A stretch of DNA of 64,000 nt from Artemia franciscana. Its lineage: Eukaryota; Arthropoda; Branchiopoda; Anostraca; Artemiidae. Below the pieces are notes generated by a model. The model was not told the origin of the DNA and did no database searches. It saw nothing but the letters and a program-made list of their open reading frames with translations. Shown here piece after piece: positions 10,822 to 22,260 of the stretch. The DNA lies in the NCBI RefSeq assembly GCF_032884065.1, contig NC_088875.1, positions 43,385,291 to 43,449,290 of the forward strand. The letters are read 5' to 3'. Position numbers and translations under genes: made by a program. Within the stretch, counting starts at the first letter, position 1; every line of letters begins with the position of its first letter.

Positions 10822-13689
10822 GCTTTAATATACAGTTACTAAACTAAAATTGCACGAAACGTGGGAAAATAATGATGAATTTGAACTTTTTGAATGAAGG
10901 GAGATTTTATTTATTTGTTTTTTTTATAGCAAAAAAAGTGGTTTCAGGGTGACACTAGAAGATAAAGAAATCTAAAAGAAACTTAGATGTTTTTTGAAGC
11001 AAAATATTTTTAGTCAGAGAAATGGCTCTTTCTATAATACTGATTTGAGTGAAGGATTAAAAAGCTCTGGGGAGTGGGTAAGGGCTCTGCTATGAAATGG
11101 TATTTATGAAACGGTCTTCTTTCGGCCGGAAAATGAGTTTCAAATTTGTAAAGTAGGAGGGGGAACCTACAAAATAAGAAAATTAGAATTATATGGATCA
11201 CACAAACAATCATGTAGAAAAAATCACGAAAAACTTGAATTTTAGGGAAGAAAACTGCTGGTCTACAACTTTTCTCCCTCCGATTTAGAAGTGCCTGTTT
11301 CTTCCCCTTGTGTTATCTTGCCAACCCATGGAAGTAAATGGTAAGGGACAACCTTTGTCAATAGAAGTCAAGTTTCTAAAGATCAAAGTTAAAAGGTTTT
11401 GGTGTTGTACTGTTCAAACTTTGGAGGATAGTAGCATAAAATAATTTGCGTAAATATCCCTAAAGAGGTTGTTTTTTTCCCTTTTTCTTTACCAGAGGTG
11501 ACCATATCGAGAAATTTATCTCAAAATATCGGGAGAGAGATCATTAAAACGGAGTCTAAAGTGCATAGATGTTTCCTACCTTTTTTGCAACAGGACAGAA
11601 GTTTTGGCTGGACCAAGGCTATAATTGTTGATGAGTGGACGGTCTGAGATACCGTAACACCTAGAACTGTTGAAACTATTTACATGGCTCTATTTTATTT
11701 TATTCTTAAACCCAGCCACAGTCCATAAACAAATGAACGGCAATTATCGATTGTTGATGCAGCATTACTCCCCTGATTCTTCGTTTTAAGGTTGCTTACA
11801 TGCTATTCGGTGCAAGTCAGTAGACTATTTTCGGAGGAGGCACCTAAAGCTTCAACAAGTGCGTTTCAGGTCTAAATTTTACAACTTTATGTGAGTTAAA
11901 ATTGTCCTTCAGATATGGAATGGGGGAATTCCCACAGCCTCCCTTCACATAGAATAATGTATCTGGGTTAAGTTTTCGATGCAGATATACTGAGGGCAAG
12001 GGTGTATCCTGCATTTTTTTGGAGGGGGGTATTTTCGTTTTTGGGTGGAGGTGGCTATAAAAACTTTACAAAATGCATCACAAATTTTTTATGCATTTTT
12101 GTTATTTTCTTGCGAGCAGGGTAAACATTTCGGGGATGCAAGAGGTACTCGAACCCGGTTACACCTACCCCTTGATACGGCCTTCATGAAGGGGGTGAAA
12201 GCTCCCCTTGTGTCACACAAATATTTTGAGTGTGAGATAATGTATGACATTCATATACTTACTTGCACAAAGGGGGGACGGGTCGAGGCAAACCCCAGGA
12301 ATAACATTTTTCTGATAACTCCTCCTCCCTCCATGAAACTTTCAAAAATATGGTCAAGAAATTACCTAAGCAGCATTTGAGCAACCACCCACCCCTCTTC
12401 CATACATATACCTTTATTTCAATTTTATCATTATTATTCCTTTTTATCCTTTTATGCAGACATAACATCATACAGCGTAAAAATATTTCAAAATTTTGGT
12501 CAATATCCTCCACCTTGGAAATCCTACACCTCCATCATAACCACCAAGCTAGTGTTACAGACCATTTCTATCATTACTTACTCCTTTTTTCATATTATAG
12601 AAACATAACGCCTATAGTTCATCCCCTTCCTCAATTAATGTCTTCCTTGAGTATAAATTAAAAACAATATATTGCGTCTAATAAACCTGATTGACATTCA
12701 TCTAATGATTCTGTGAGTGGCACAAAGCTCTTCATTCAATAACATATTTATGAATTATTACGTCTATCTGAGACATCATATTTGTGCCAGTATCAGCCAA
12801 GCTTAAAACTATGTAAATTGTTGTGATGCCAATTGGATTCGCCTGGGGCAAAATAGATGGAATGGTTGGTGACATTAGTGACATTTGAAAGACTAAAATT
12901 ATGTCCCAAGCTGTCAAACTCATTTGCCATGATAACAAGGCGATTTGTTAGTAGACGATACTCTATTAAAAAGATAAATTGATTAACAGTACCAAGGTTT
13001 TTATTCCTTTTTTACCTTTTTCCCTTAAGAATAATCTCGCAAGGTAATTCTAGAAGACGGAACACTGGATTGTTTCTAATGATTAGAACTTAACGCCATC
13101 CACATCATTTCTATATGTAATTTGAAGTCCTAAACCCCCCTCGAAATCCACATTTTTTTGAATTTATGGGTACTTTTTAATTGTCAAGTAAAATTTCTTG
13201 TTTTTATGCCCCCCCCCTCAATAAAAGAAATCTTCCGTACTTTTCTTATCTTCTACAAAATGGTTAGCTTGACTTTTTTCAATAAAAATGGAATTTTGTT
13301 GACCTTTTGGAGCTACAAAATTCGTTTTTTTTTTCAGATAAGTGCTTGTGCAGTTCTTCTGAAGATTCTCTATAGAAATTTCCAATAAATTTGGGCACGC
13401 CAACAAAACTTCATCTCCCTTATTGGTGTTTTTTACTCCTCCATCCCTGTATTTAATTCATCTTTTGGCTTTCTAGGAGGTTATGGGCACCTAGAAAATT
13501 CAAAGGATTAATCCCTGAATCACTACCAACTTTCTTTCCTTGTTTCTAAGAATTGTTTGATCAACTGCGAACAATTAGATTTTTAATCTCGATGTTATTT
13601 CGGTTAAACTCTCTATACTCAAGTTCTCTGTTGACTGCTCAATTTTTGTGCTTAGACAAAACTACAAAAACTGAATTTAAGTAATAATC
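10822..13689. other. no gene recognised
   Basis: AT-rich unique-looking sequence. Frames of 60-111 codons (for example 12045-12380 plus, 12350-12661 plus, 12259-12513 minus) overlap on opposite strands, lack motifs and contain homopolymer-driven residues. I see no RNA gene or terminal repeat. Confidence 0.5.
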
Positions 13690-13862
13690 TTAGCAAATTA
13701 GTGTTTAAAAAGAATGTATATAACATACATTTAAACATTGTATCATAAACATTACATAAATACAAACATTATTTTCATACATACATACAAACCTTCTTAC
13801 TTACATACAAATATTTAAACATACATTAAACATACCTACAAAAATTACAGTATACATGTATG
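13690..13862. repeat. degenerate TACA/ATAC microsatellite
   Basis: Imperfect runs of (TACA) and (ACAT) with interruptions, densest at 13776-13850. Confidence 0.8.
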
Positions 13863-14149
13863 TATAAATTAATTGCCCGTAGTAAATGTAAAAATACAAA
13901 ACTGATAGCAAAACAGGACACAAAACAAAGTAAAAAAGAAAAAGAAACGTTTTTTAGCTTAAAGCTAAAAAGAAACAATCTTCAAAGCCAATACTCTGAA
14001 TTGCAGGGTTTCACCCTGCGTAAATTAAAGGACTTTTCCTTTATATATTAGAAAGAAGTGGCCCTTTTACTTTTTTACTAGAGGGGGGGGAGCTTAAAAT
14101 TTGCCTTACATCTCCAGAATCTTAAAAATTAGGCCTTTTTATATTTGTG

Positions 14150-14930
14150 ATTTTTTTGAGTTTCTACAGATTTCACGAGCAAGAATTCGTTTGAGTATTA
14201 ATGTTAAGAAGACTAAGTCACTTAGACTAGGAGTAAATGATGGTAAAGAGGTGATGTTAGGTAAAGAGAAGATCAATCAGGTTCATAGCTTCATTAATCT
14301 TGGTAGCATTGTTAGTAAATATAGTGGATGCAGTGAAGATGTTAAAAGCTGAATAGCCAAGGCCCAGGGTGTTTTTTCACAGTTGAAAAAAGTCTAGAAG
14401 AATAGAAAGATAAGTCTGTAAACCAGGATTATAATATTAGAAGAAACAGTGATAACAGTGATCAAGAATGGCTCCAAAACGTGTGCACTTCGGAAGATGG
14501 AAAAGGATTTGTTAGATGTTTTCCAGAAGAATTGGTTAATGGTTGATTTGGGTACCCTTCTGACTGACCCTATTTAAAATAGTAAGTTTTACAAAAAATG
14601 TGGTTTCAACCAACTTTCGGAGGCTACAGTGAGAAAAAGGTTGGGATCACTAGGACATGTTTTGCTTTTGTAGGGTGACAGATTGGCAAATATCATCCTT
14701 TTTGGTCATTCATTTAGGGCCAAAAGAAAAGCAGGTCGTCCGCGAATAAGATTGGAATAGCCCATAAAAAAGTATCTAGAGAAATTGAAACTTCTTGGGA
14801 GGCGCAAATACTGAAGGTTTCAATTGATTAGGAGGAAGGAGAAGCGTGCAAAACTGTGTTGGCTTCAGGTAGCTTGGTGCCGCAGTGAGTTGCTAGTTGT
14901 ATAGGTAGAAATGGTATACCCTTTGTGGTC
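14150..14930 (+). mobile_element. LINE family A, 3' half fragment, decayed
   Basis: Parallel to 250-977. It encodes RARIRLSINVKKTKSLRLG at about 14176-14232, then H-S-F-I-N-L-G-S-I-V-S-K, S-E-D-V-K-S with a stop, a degraded LLDVFQ block, and later H-V-L-L and A-K-R-K-A-G-R-P-R-I at about 14718-14745. The end at 14880-14895 keeps the family terminus. Several stops and frameshifts show it is dead. Confidence 0.85.
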
Positions 14931-15879
14931 TACTTTAGTGGACTTAAGCCAAGAGTTGGTTTTAAGGGCAGACAGAGGGGGTACTTGCCCTGGGAGCAGA
15001 AATTTTAGGGGCATAATATTTCTAACGAATAATCAAACAGTTATCATTTTGTATTTTTGAAATTTATTTTTATTAAAATCAAGTAGAGGTGCACAGTTAA
15101 TAAAATGAAAGTTATTAACAAATTATCGATGAATTAATAAATAAAATCAGTTAAAAAATAATTAAATGATTATGATTAAATTAGAATATTAAAAAATTAA
15201 TTGTAAATTAACTAGTGAATTGAAAATAATTTTGTTAATAAATGCAGATTTTGTCAAAGTTTGCCTAGAAAATTTTGGGAAACAGAGAGGATACTAATCA
15301 AGATTTTGCACTGGGCATTAGAGTGGCCCGAACCACCACTACTGAAGCCCCCCTGTCCTCCCTAACTGGTGCTTTTGGACAGTAATTAATTTCCTTCTCA
15401 CTCCCTTCTCCTATCCCATAATGACACTAAAAATGCTGCGGTACTCTGCCTGTGTTTTCTTTTAGCTTCATTCCGTTCGCGGTTTTCTTGAACATAAACA
15501 CCCTAACACATGAACGGTATTAACTTTAGTGTATCTATTATCAGATCACAGACCATAAAATACGAAAATTGACATTCAGCGGAAGCTGAAGGGATTTCCT
15601 TTTTGGATCATAAATTGATCCTAGGATACGGGACATTTCACCCCGAAAACACAAGCTTGTTTACCAGAATATGATAATAGGTAGAATAAAATAAACTGTT
15701 TGTGATAACATCTCTCACGACTACAATAATACGTATTGGAAAACCATGCAGAATTATTTGCAGAGTCAGCATAGGATTCACCATATCACATCAAAATTCT
15801 CCTCTTAGAGACCAGGTAGCTCTCTAAGGCTGGGGCAGTGGGTTTAGTTGGTTGACAGGGTAGAACGTTTTTTCCCCTG
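14931..15879. other. AT-rich, weak transposon-end look, no gene
   Basis: The segment 14963-15360 begins AGGGCAGACAGAGGGGG and ends with CCCCCCTGTCCTCCCT, loosely inverted. This resembles decayed hAT-like ends around an AT-rich core, but the match is too poor to call. 15361-15879 shows nothing. Confidence 0.3.
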
Positions 15880-16620
15880 GATTCAAAGTGTATTTAATAA
15901 CATTATTAATATATTAGAACGAAACATAAAAAAACTAGGAAAAAAGTGTTTTAGGGATATATCCACATAAATAAATGAACAATACAACGTTGAATGGTCC
16001 CAATGACTTGTAATTAACACATTGCATCGTTTACGGTATCTTTGTAGGTTTATACTGGGTTTCGTGCGACTGTTTGTTGGCATCGGAAACTGCGAAGGCA
16101 TTGTTCTTCTAATGTAATATTTCTTTCTTATTCACAATCATTTTGGACTCATTCTATTTCTCGCTGTCACTCGTCTTCTAATGCCATAATTCTTTGCTCT
16201 TAATTTTCATTTTTGATACGTTCTGTTACTCGCTTTTGCTTGTCTCCTAACCGCAAAATCCTTTGTTCTTCACTTATATTTTTGACTTGTTCTGATTATC
16301 CGTGCCACTTGTAGTTCTCGCTGCTGCTTATCTTCTAACTGCATTTTTCTTTGTTCTTGCTGTGACGTATCTTCTTACCACATATTTCTTTGTTCTTCAC
16401 TTTCATTTTTGAATCAGATTCTCTTGTCAAATGTCTTGTAACTGCATTTTTTTAAGTTCTTCATTTTTGCTTTTGCTCCGTTGTAATTATCACTGCCTCT
16501 TAACTTTTAACCGCATATTTATTTGCTCTTCAATCTCGTTTTTTATTGCTTCAAACATTTTTGCAACAATCGTATTTTTTTCTCTTTCGTTTTTGATTTC
16601 AGATATTTGATCATTAATTC
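15880..16620 (-). pseudogene. Helitron Rep-like N-terminal remnant with 23-24 aa repeats (tentative)
   Basis: Read on the minus strand, 16130-16600 encodes at least six degenerate repeats of 23-24 residues around E-E-Q-R-I-x-x-L-E-D-x-x-Q-R. This charged heptad-like pattern precedes the Rep domain in many arthropod Helitron proteins. It leads into R-C-Q-Q-T-V-A-R-N-P-V and V-I-G-T-I-Q-R-C near 16000-16080, the region where the first zinc-binding residues of that protein are expected. Stops and frameshifts occur throughout. Its orientation is opposite to the Helitron helicase end next door, so a rearrangement separates them. It could instead be another coiled-coil transposon protein. Confidence 0.45.
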
Positions 16621-16687
16621 AGATATTATTTTCAATGTCTTTTGCCTTAGCTGCTTGGATTGGTGTTATCAAATTTGTTTTCTAGGC

Positions 16688-16799
16688 TGGTCATTTTCAC
16701 CCAATGTGGATTTATATTTCTCAGGTCGCCAATCTATTTTTATGCACAGACAATGGGACAGCGAAGAATGTTGTATATTCGCAAGTTTTACGTAGTTAA
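16688..16799 (+). pseudogene. Helitron helicase (Pif1-like) C-terminus, copy 1
   Basis: Reads F-S-P-N-V-D-L-Y at 16690-16715 and, after a frame change, a 21-residue end at 16734-16799: [17 protein letters not shown] then TAA. This is the usual last stretch of the helicase in Helitron Rep-Hel proteins, where a SRV-box and N-L-F-x-x-T-D-N-G-x-x-K-N-V-V-Y precede the stop. Everything upstream of the last ~35 residues is missing or scrambled, so the protein is inactive. A second copy of the same end is at 17061-17126. Confidence 0.75.
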
Positions 16800-16800
16800 A

Positions 16801-16905
<105 letters not shown>

Positions 16906-17060
16906 ATTTATATTCACAGGTGGGACACAAGAACACAACTATAATGGCGCGTAACTAATATGGCACGTAACGACTTACGCGCGCGGGAGGGCTTGGGGGG
17001 GGGGGGGGGGGGGTGCGAAGCGCCCCCACCAACTAGGTGTTGGGGTGGCGCGAAGACAAT

Positions 17061-17314
17061 CTATTAATATGCACAGACAATGGGACAGCGAAGAATGTTG
17101 TATATTCGCAAGTTTTACGTAGTTAAAAACATATATACATATATATATCTATCTATATTCACAGGTGGGACACAGGGACACAACTACAATAGCGCATAAC
17201 TAATATGGCGCGTGACGACTTACGCGTGCGGGGGGGGGGGCTTGGGGGGGATGGGGCGAAGCGCTCCCACCAACTAGGTGTTGGGGGGTGCGAAGCGCCA
17301 CCCCAACAGCTAGT
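17061..17314 (+). mobile_element. Helitron 3' end, copy 2, with terminal hairpin and CTAG
   Basis: Starts with the same helicase end and stop (17061-17126), then TTCACAGGTGGGACAC, GCGTGACGACTTACGCG, a G run, CACCAACTAGGTGTTGG, and finally a GC-rich hairpin at about 17285-17304 (arms GGGTGCG and CGCCACCC, one bulge). CTAG follows at 17310-17313, then T. A hairpin a few bases before CTRR with T outside is the classical Helitron 3' end. Copy 1 (16730-17056) carries the same blocks but breaks off inside the final hairpin, directly joined to copy 2. Confidence 0.85.
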
Positions 17315-17388
17315 AACTAAATATACAGTTGTTTTACGTTTACAAAATACAGAAGCATTTATTTAATATAAATTTACATGACCAAAAA

Positions 17389-17595
17389 TTAATACACGAT
17401 TTGACATGTTTGTAAGTTTTGTTCAGTAAACTCTTTTGAAACTGTTTGAAAATCTAGTTTTCTTGCGTCTTCACCTTGAATTAGCATAGTTCTTGAACTA
17501 TTTAATTCATTGTTGATATCAGATTTTTTTTTTATTAGTTTTAGGGTGGAAAATGATCTCTCTCCAGGGGTAATGGATACAGGGATTCATAAAAA
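17389..17595 (-). pseudogene. hAT transposase dimerisation (hATC) remnant
   Basis: On the minus strand, open from about 17592 to a TAA at 17389-17391 except for one stop near the start. It reads I-P-V-S-I-T-P-G-E-R-S-F-S-T-L-K-L-I-K-K, then later Q-G-E-D-A-R-K-L-D-F. The hallmark of hAT dimerisation domains is (A)ERSFSxLKLIK followed ~35 residues on by an acidic-KLDF segment. Only the last ~65 residues remain. The sequence directly upstream on the minus strand (17600-17700) looks like a transposon end (GATCCAGGACCGGACAAAAG at 17680-17699). This fragment differs from the hAT at 30.3-32.7 kb. Confidence 0.75.
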
Positions 17596-17599
17596 TATT

Positions 17600-18465
17600 T
17601 CATAATTTCAAAAAAATGTATTTATTTTGATAGCAGCCCTGGGCCCTTTGAAAAATGGGGTCCAATAAGGCCCGATCACCTTTTGTCCGGTCCTGGATCA
17701 CGATAAGCTTCAAATGAACTGTAATTTAGCACCTAGAACTTAGCTTATTTTTCAAGACAGTTAGGAACAAGGAACAACTAGAATTGATAAATACAAGCCT
17801 GCCGTGGGCCAATTGCTGGGGCCTGGCCTCAAAATCAGCTACATAGTTATTCCTTAGATCTGAAATATTGACATTCCTGGCCACAAAACAATCTAAATGG
17901 GTCACAATTGTAATGAAGATTTTGTATTTTCCCAGGGTGGTTGTATTGAACCTATGGTGATGCCCCGGCATGAAGAAGAATTTCACATTGTCTGCAGTTA
18001 GAGGAAATGCGACAATGAGAATCAGTATATATAAGCCTGCCGTGTAGCTGTTCCGAGGTCTGGCGGCGAAGCCAGGCCTTATATCATCCAAAATTCTAGA
18101 GCTTAGCCTATTTTTGCCACCCCCCTAAAATATAGCCCATCTGTCCCCTTACTCTTTAAGTTTCAAGAAGATCAGAGCACTTTATTACAAAGGTTGGAAA
18201 ATGCATATAACCTCTCCACATCATCATTGTTGTGTCCAATTGGTTCAAAGTACTTACCACGTCAATTTTAAGCAGTGCACAGCAGTGGGATAGCATTGGA
18301 CATTTCACAGGTCCATTTTGGTTCTCAAATTCCATAGATTGAAGGATTTTGATTGATTCCAGCCAAAAAAAGTGCCAAATGTCGATATCACTTCTAGACC
18401 TATCATGTTTATGGTGGTTTTTGCTTGTGTTGATTCTGAGGTGCTTTGACTAATTATGTTTCTAG
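17600..18465. repeat. imperfect duplication, otherwise unassigned
   Basis: The motif ACAAGCCTGCCGTG (17794-17807) recurs as ATAAGCCTGCCGTG (18030-18043). Each is followed by a C/G-rich stretch containing GGCCTGGC or GGTCTGGC and, further on, TAGAACTTAGC/TAGAGCTTAGC pieces, so two diverged copies seem present. No gene recognised. Confidence 0.4.
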
Positions 18466-18469
18466 TGAA

Positions 18470-19005
18470 CAATTTTAGTTCAAATTTTATATTTGGACTA
18501 ATACCGTCATGGGTTCTTAGGCATGGTCTAGCTTGATGGCCACCATGAATGAAACTCACGTTACTTATGTCACGCTTGCACGGCTTTTCAGCGTTTTGCG
18601 TCCTTTGGTATTTAGAAAGAAAAAAATTCAGTATTCCTTTCCCTTCAGTATTCCCTTCATTCCCCCTTAATCTTCAGTAAGATTCCTCTTCATTTCTTTC
18701 AATATCTCATACATTTGCCATTCCTTTCGTGTCTTGTGAGACTACCTTTCCGTTTTGCATTTGTCACACTTGAATGGCTTTTCACTGGTGTGGATTCCCC
18801 TGTGTACTTTGAGGTTGCAATTCGGAATAGAACCCCATTTGCATATGGTACACTTAAATTTCTTGTTACAAGTATGAGCAAGAACACTATTTTGATTGAA
18901 ACTTACCCTACATATGTACTCTTCATCGGTCTGAGTTCTAAAGTGCTTAATAGGATTATTTATTTTATCTTGTTCCTCACCATTTTGAAAGCCTGATTCG
19001 TTCAT
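18470..19005 (-). pseudogene. degenerate C2H2 zinc-finger protein fragment
   Basis: On the minus strand the frame from 19005 encodes an N-terminal acidic segment and a broken finger (C-N-K-K-F). A good finger follows at about 18780-18860: C-T-I-C-(12)-H-x-x-x-H with the linker H-T-S-E-K-P-F-K-C-D-K-C. The second finger lacks its histidine pair. After ~130 bases of other sequence, another frame (about 18480-18580) reads A-E-K-P-C-K-R-D-I-S-N-V with C-L-R-T-H-D, a finger with lost cysteines. C2H2 proteins bind DNA or RNA. Given the decay this is most likely a pseudogene of a multi-finger gene or an exon pair with one bad exon. Confidence 0.65.
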
Positions 19006-19549
19006 ATTTTAATATCCGAATAATATATTACTAAGCCTCAAGCCTCCAATTTAATAATTCTTCAGAACTCACTACTCAATAATAATTTGTTTATTTTTTT
19101 AATAATCATGATATTACCTCGAAAAAACTAGAATTAAGAAATAGAATCATTTAAATATTTTTGCCAAGGCGAGTGACAAATGAAAATGTATTACAAAATG
19201 TTGAAAAGACTAAAGAAGATGTCAATGAAAATTCCAAGACTGAAGCAGCTTCAAAAATATGCTCAGGCGATCAGATAGAAGTAAAACTGACTAAACAGAG
19301 GAGCACAAAAAAAAAATGACGCATCTCTTGAGGCAAAGGTGAGCAAGTCGGATGAAAAAGAACCGGAACATAGATTTGAAGAAAAAAGAAAGGATGCAAT
19401 ATCTAAGCAAAGTCTTGCAAGTCCAAAGTCTTGCGGTATAGTGTTTGTAGTATACACATATTCGTGGCATGAAGGTGAAATTTTTAGGGAATATCTAGGT
19501 GGAAGTTGAACTGAATCCCAAGGCGCCACCTGAATGCAGGTTGTACAAA
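19006..19549. other. no feature recognised
   Basis: AT-rich. The minus frame at 19263-19529 is serine/phenylalanine-rich without motif. On the plus strand a lysine/glutamate-rich reading (19160-19420) looks like low complexity. Confidence 0.45.
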
Positions 19550-20149
19550 GGGAATATCAGCAATATCTTAGTAACAGTCTGATATTTTAAGTTGAAACTC
19601 AAAGGGCTTGTTATGGGGTTCATCCCCCATTTAAACTACCCAAAGGGTAATGTTTGTATATTACTACTACTACTGCTATTGCTAATACTGCTGCTGCTAC
19701 TACTACGGTTGCTGCTACTATTACTACCTTTTCTACTACTACTGCTCTTAAAGCTAAGGCTATTGCTACAAGTTCTACTGCTACTACTACTACTACTGTT
19801 ACTGCTACTACTGCTACTGAAGCTATTTCTACTGATGAAGCTGAGGGTATTAAGTTGAAGCTTTCAAGGGATGTTTAGGTTGATGTTGAACTAAATCAAA
19901 ATGAGCTATGAGGACATATATTGTCGAAACAGCAATATCTCAGGATCAGCTTTTGGAACTTTCAGTGTGTAGTGTGGCAGATTTTGAACTAACCAAAAGG
20001 CTCTATATATACTGCTAATACTACTGACACGATTGTTGTAACTAATGAATCTAAAAGGATTAAGGTGAAACTTATAGGAAAAGCTTTGGAGGAATTATAA
20101 TTAAACAAAAAAAGCTGTTTGTGTATAGGTTTTCAAAAGGACGTATAAA

Positions 20150-20440
20150 CAAAACCGAAGAAAGAGCAATTATATCATAGAAATTTTAAAAGGAGCTCAT
20201 TCAATTGAAAATTAAAGTTTTTAGTACCTTTTCCAAGTGTCAAAAGTGACTTGAGGGCAAGCAGCCCCCTCCTAAGCCAATTAATTCTCCAAACACAACC
20301 AATCAAAATTTTGAAACATCCATTTTGTTCGGAATAGTTTAAAGGTCTAGTAATTATGTCTCTGGGGATCTTAAGGATTTCAACCTCCCACAGCCTTCAG
20401 AGAAAAGGCTGCAAGTTATGCAATTTTTCCATTGTTTATG
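20150..20440 (+). repeat. foldback-family module inside the satellite
   Basis: Same module as at 5490-5740: AGGAGCTCATTCAATTG, CCCCCTCCTAAGCC, CAATCAAAATTTTGA, ATTATGTCTCTGGGGAT and CTCCCACAGCC occur in order. It interrupts the satellite between cores, so it entered after the array formed or was carried along early. Confidence 0.75.
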
Positions 20441-21129
20441 TATAGTATTGTAATTGGGAAAGAAGGCAGGTTTGGCTATTGGTGCTCAAAACGCTCAAGT
20501 ACATTCAAGTTAAGCTTTTAAAGAATATTGATTGAAATGTTGAATTAAAACAAAACACTTTGTGTGCATACAGGTTAACAAAATGTTGAAACTCAGGAAT
20601 AGCTGAGGGTATTGGAAACTTTAAAGGAATTATCAGGGGAATGATTAATTAACCAAGGGCATATTGTTTTTATTGCTACTATTACCAGAATTGCTACTAT
20701 TTTGAACGTGGAGACTACTACTTCCACTGAGGTCAATGATGTAATAGTGAAACTTTCAGGGAATATTTAGAGAAGCGTTGATGTAAATCAAAACATAATA
20801 TGAGTATTAAGGCTGTGAAAAGGATGTATGAGCAATTTCCGAGGAGATGCTTAGAGCATTAAGTTGAAACTCTAAGGGTGTATTGAGAGGGAAGTTGAAC
20901 TCACTAACAGACACTCTGTGCATGCTGCAGCTACTACTACTGCTACTGCTACTTCTGATACTATTACTAATACTGCTACGTTTACTACTACTGAGGCGAG
21001 GGGTTAAATCTTTCACGAAATGTCAAGGAAGATGTTAAGCCAAGGTTGTGAAAAGGGTGTATCAGCAGTATCCCAGGAATGGTTTAGCGTATTAGGTTGA
21101 AACTTACAGGACATATTAGGGAGATGTTG

Positions 21130-21208
21130 TATTGGGCAAAATACAAAATACAAATACAAATACAAATACAAAAATACAAATACAAATACAAAATACAAAA
21201 AAAGACCT
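21130..21208. repeat. (ACAAAT)n/(ACAAAAAT)n microsatellite
   Basis: Repeated AAATACAAATAC units with occasional extra A, sitting where a satellite unit continues on both sides. Confidence 0.9.
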
Positions 21209-22260
21209 GACTACCAGTATTAGTATAGAGACTAAAGGTGTTACAGTAAAACCTTCAGGAAATGTTGAAGAGGATAATAAATTAAATTTAAACACAACAT
21301 GTTTTGATGTATTTGCATGTTATTAAAAGGCCTTAATAGCTATACCTCAGAAACAGCCTTGAGTATTAAGTTGAAACGTACAGTGTATAGTAAGGAAGAT
21401 GTTAAATCAACCAAAATGTACCACAGGTATATTAGCCCTACTAATTCTACTAATGCTATTGATATTACTATTAAGCCTAAGGGTATTAAGGAGACATTTT
21501 CAGAAAATATATAGGGTATGTTAAATAAAATTGTAACTCGTTGTCTGTTTATAGGCTTTCAAACGGCCGTATCAGCAGTCTACAAAGAACAGCTTAGACC
21601 ATTCGGTTAAAACTTTCAGAGCATCATTGAGGGTATGTTGAGCTAATAAAATACACTATTTGCATACTACTACAACTATAGCATTGAAACTGCTAGTGCT
21701 GTTAGCAATAATATTATTGAGGTTAATGGTATTGATGTTGAACAAGGAGTTTTGAGGTTGCTATTGCGCTAAATCAAAACATATTATGTGCATCAGGTTA
21801 CAAACAGAATGTATCAGGAGTTTATCAGAAACCATATAAGGTATTAGGTTAAAACTATCAGGGCGTGATGAGCGGATGTTGAACTAAACCAAAAAGGCGC
21901 AATGTGCATACCTTTACTGGTTACCACTAAAACTACTCATCTCTCTTCTATTACCACTTCTGCTAGGGTATAAAGGGTATAGGCTATGCCTTAGAATAGC
22001 GTGCAAAGTAGAAACTTTCATGGAAATTTTATGCCGCTATAAAACTAAGTCAAAAGGCATTATGTGCGTGATGCTCGTGGTTTCTCCTGGTATTACTGCC
22101 TCTGCTCTTGCAATTGAACTAAATAACAAGGGTGTAAGTGTATCCAGGTTGTCAAAGAGCATAGATATAATTTTTGGGAACGGTATTAAGTGTAACGTTT
22201 TAGTAAAATTTGAAGAGGTGTAAAGCTAAAGTAAACAATACTTTGTGTATCCAGATTTTA

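Larger units (their letters stand above)
19550..22260 (+). repeat. ancient satellite array with ACT/GCT trinucleotide cores
   Basis: At least seven diverged units share TTAAGTTGAAAC (near 19587, 19849, 20858, 21090, 21367, 21600, 21826), then a CAGGGNATATT-like stretch, GATGTTGAACTAAA, CAAAA, a TATGTGCATA-like step, and CAAAAGGGTGTATCAGCA. Trinucleotide cores of ACT, GCT and ATT lie at 19656-19830, 20660-20730, 20925-20995, 21430-21480, 21660-21720 and 21905-21965. Anchor spacing in the better half is about 226-277 bp. The leucine-rich (19592-19858) and threonine/alanine-rich (19654-19878) frames come from the cores and are not genes. Confidence 0.8.

Noticed and set aside
14963..15360. Possible hAT-like element bounded by G-rich and C-rich inverted ends
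   Set aside because: Inverted match is loose with gaps and no duplication was found at the borders.
15835..15890. tRNA-like stretch with GGGGCAGTGGGTTTAGTTGG and a CTGGATTCAAAG B-box-like word
   Set aside because: Box matches are weak, stems do not pair, and spacing is poor compared with the piece at 24395-24490.
19592..19878. Leucine-rich and threonine/alanine-rich open frames
   Set aside because: They come from ACT/GCT trinucleotide cores of the satellite and appear in several frames at once.
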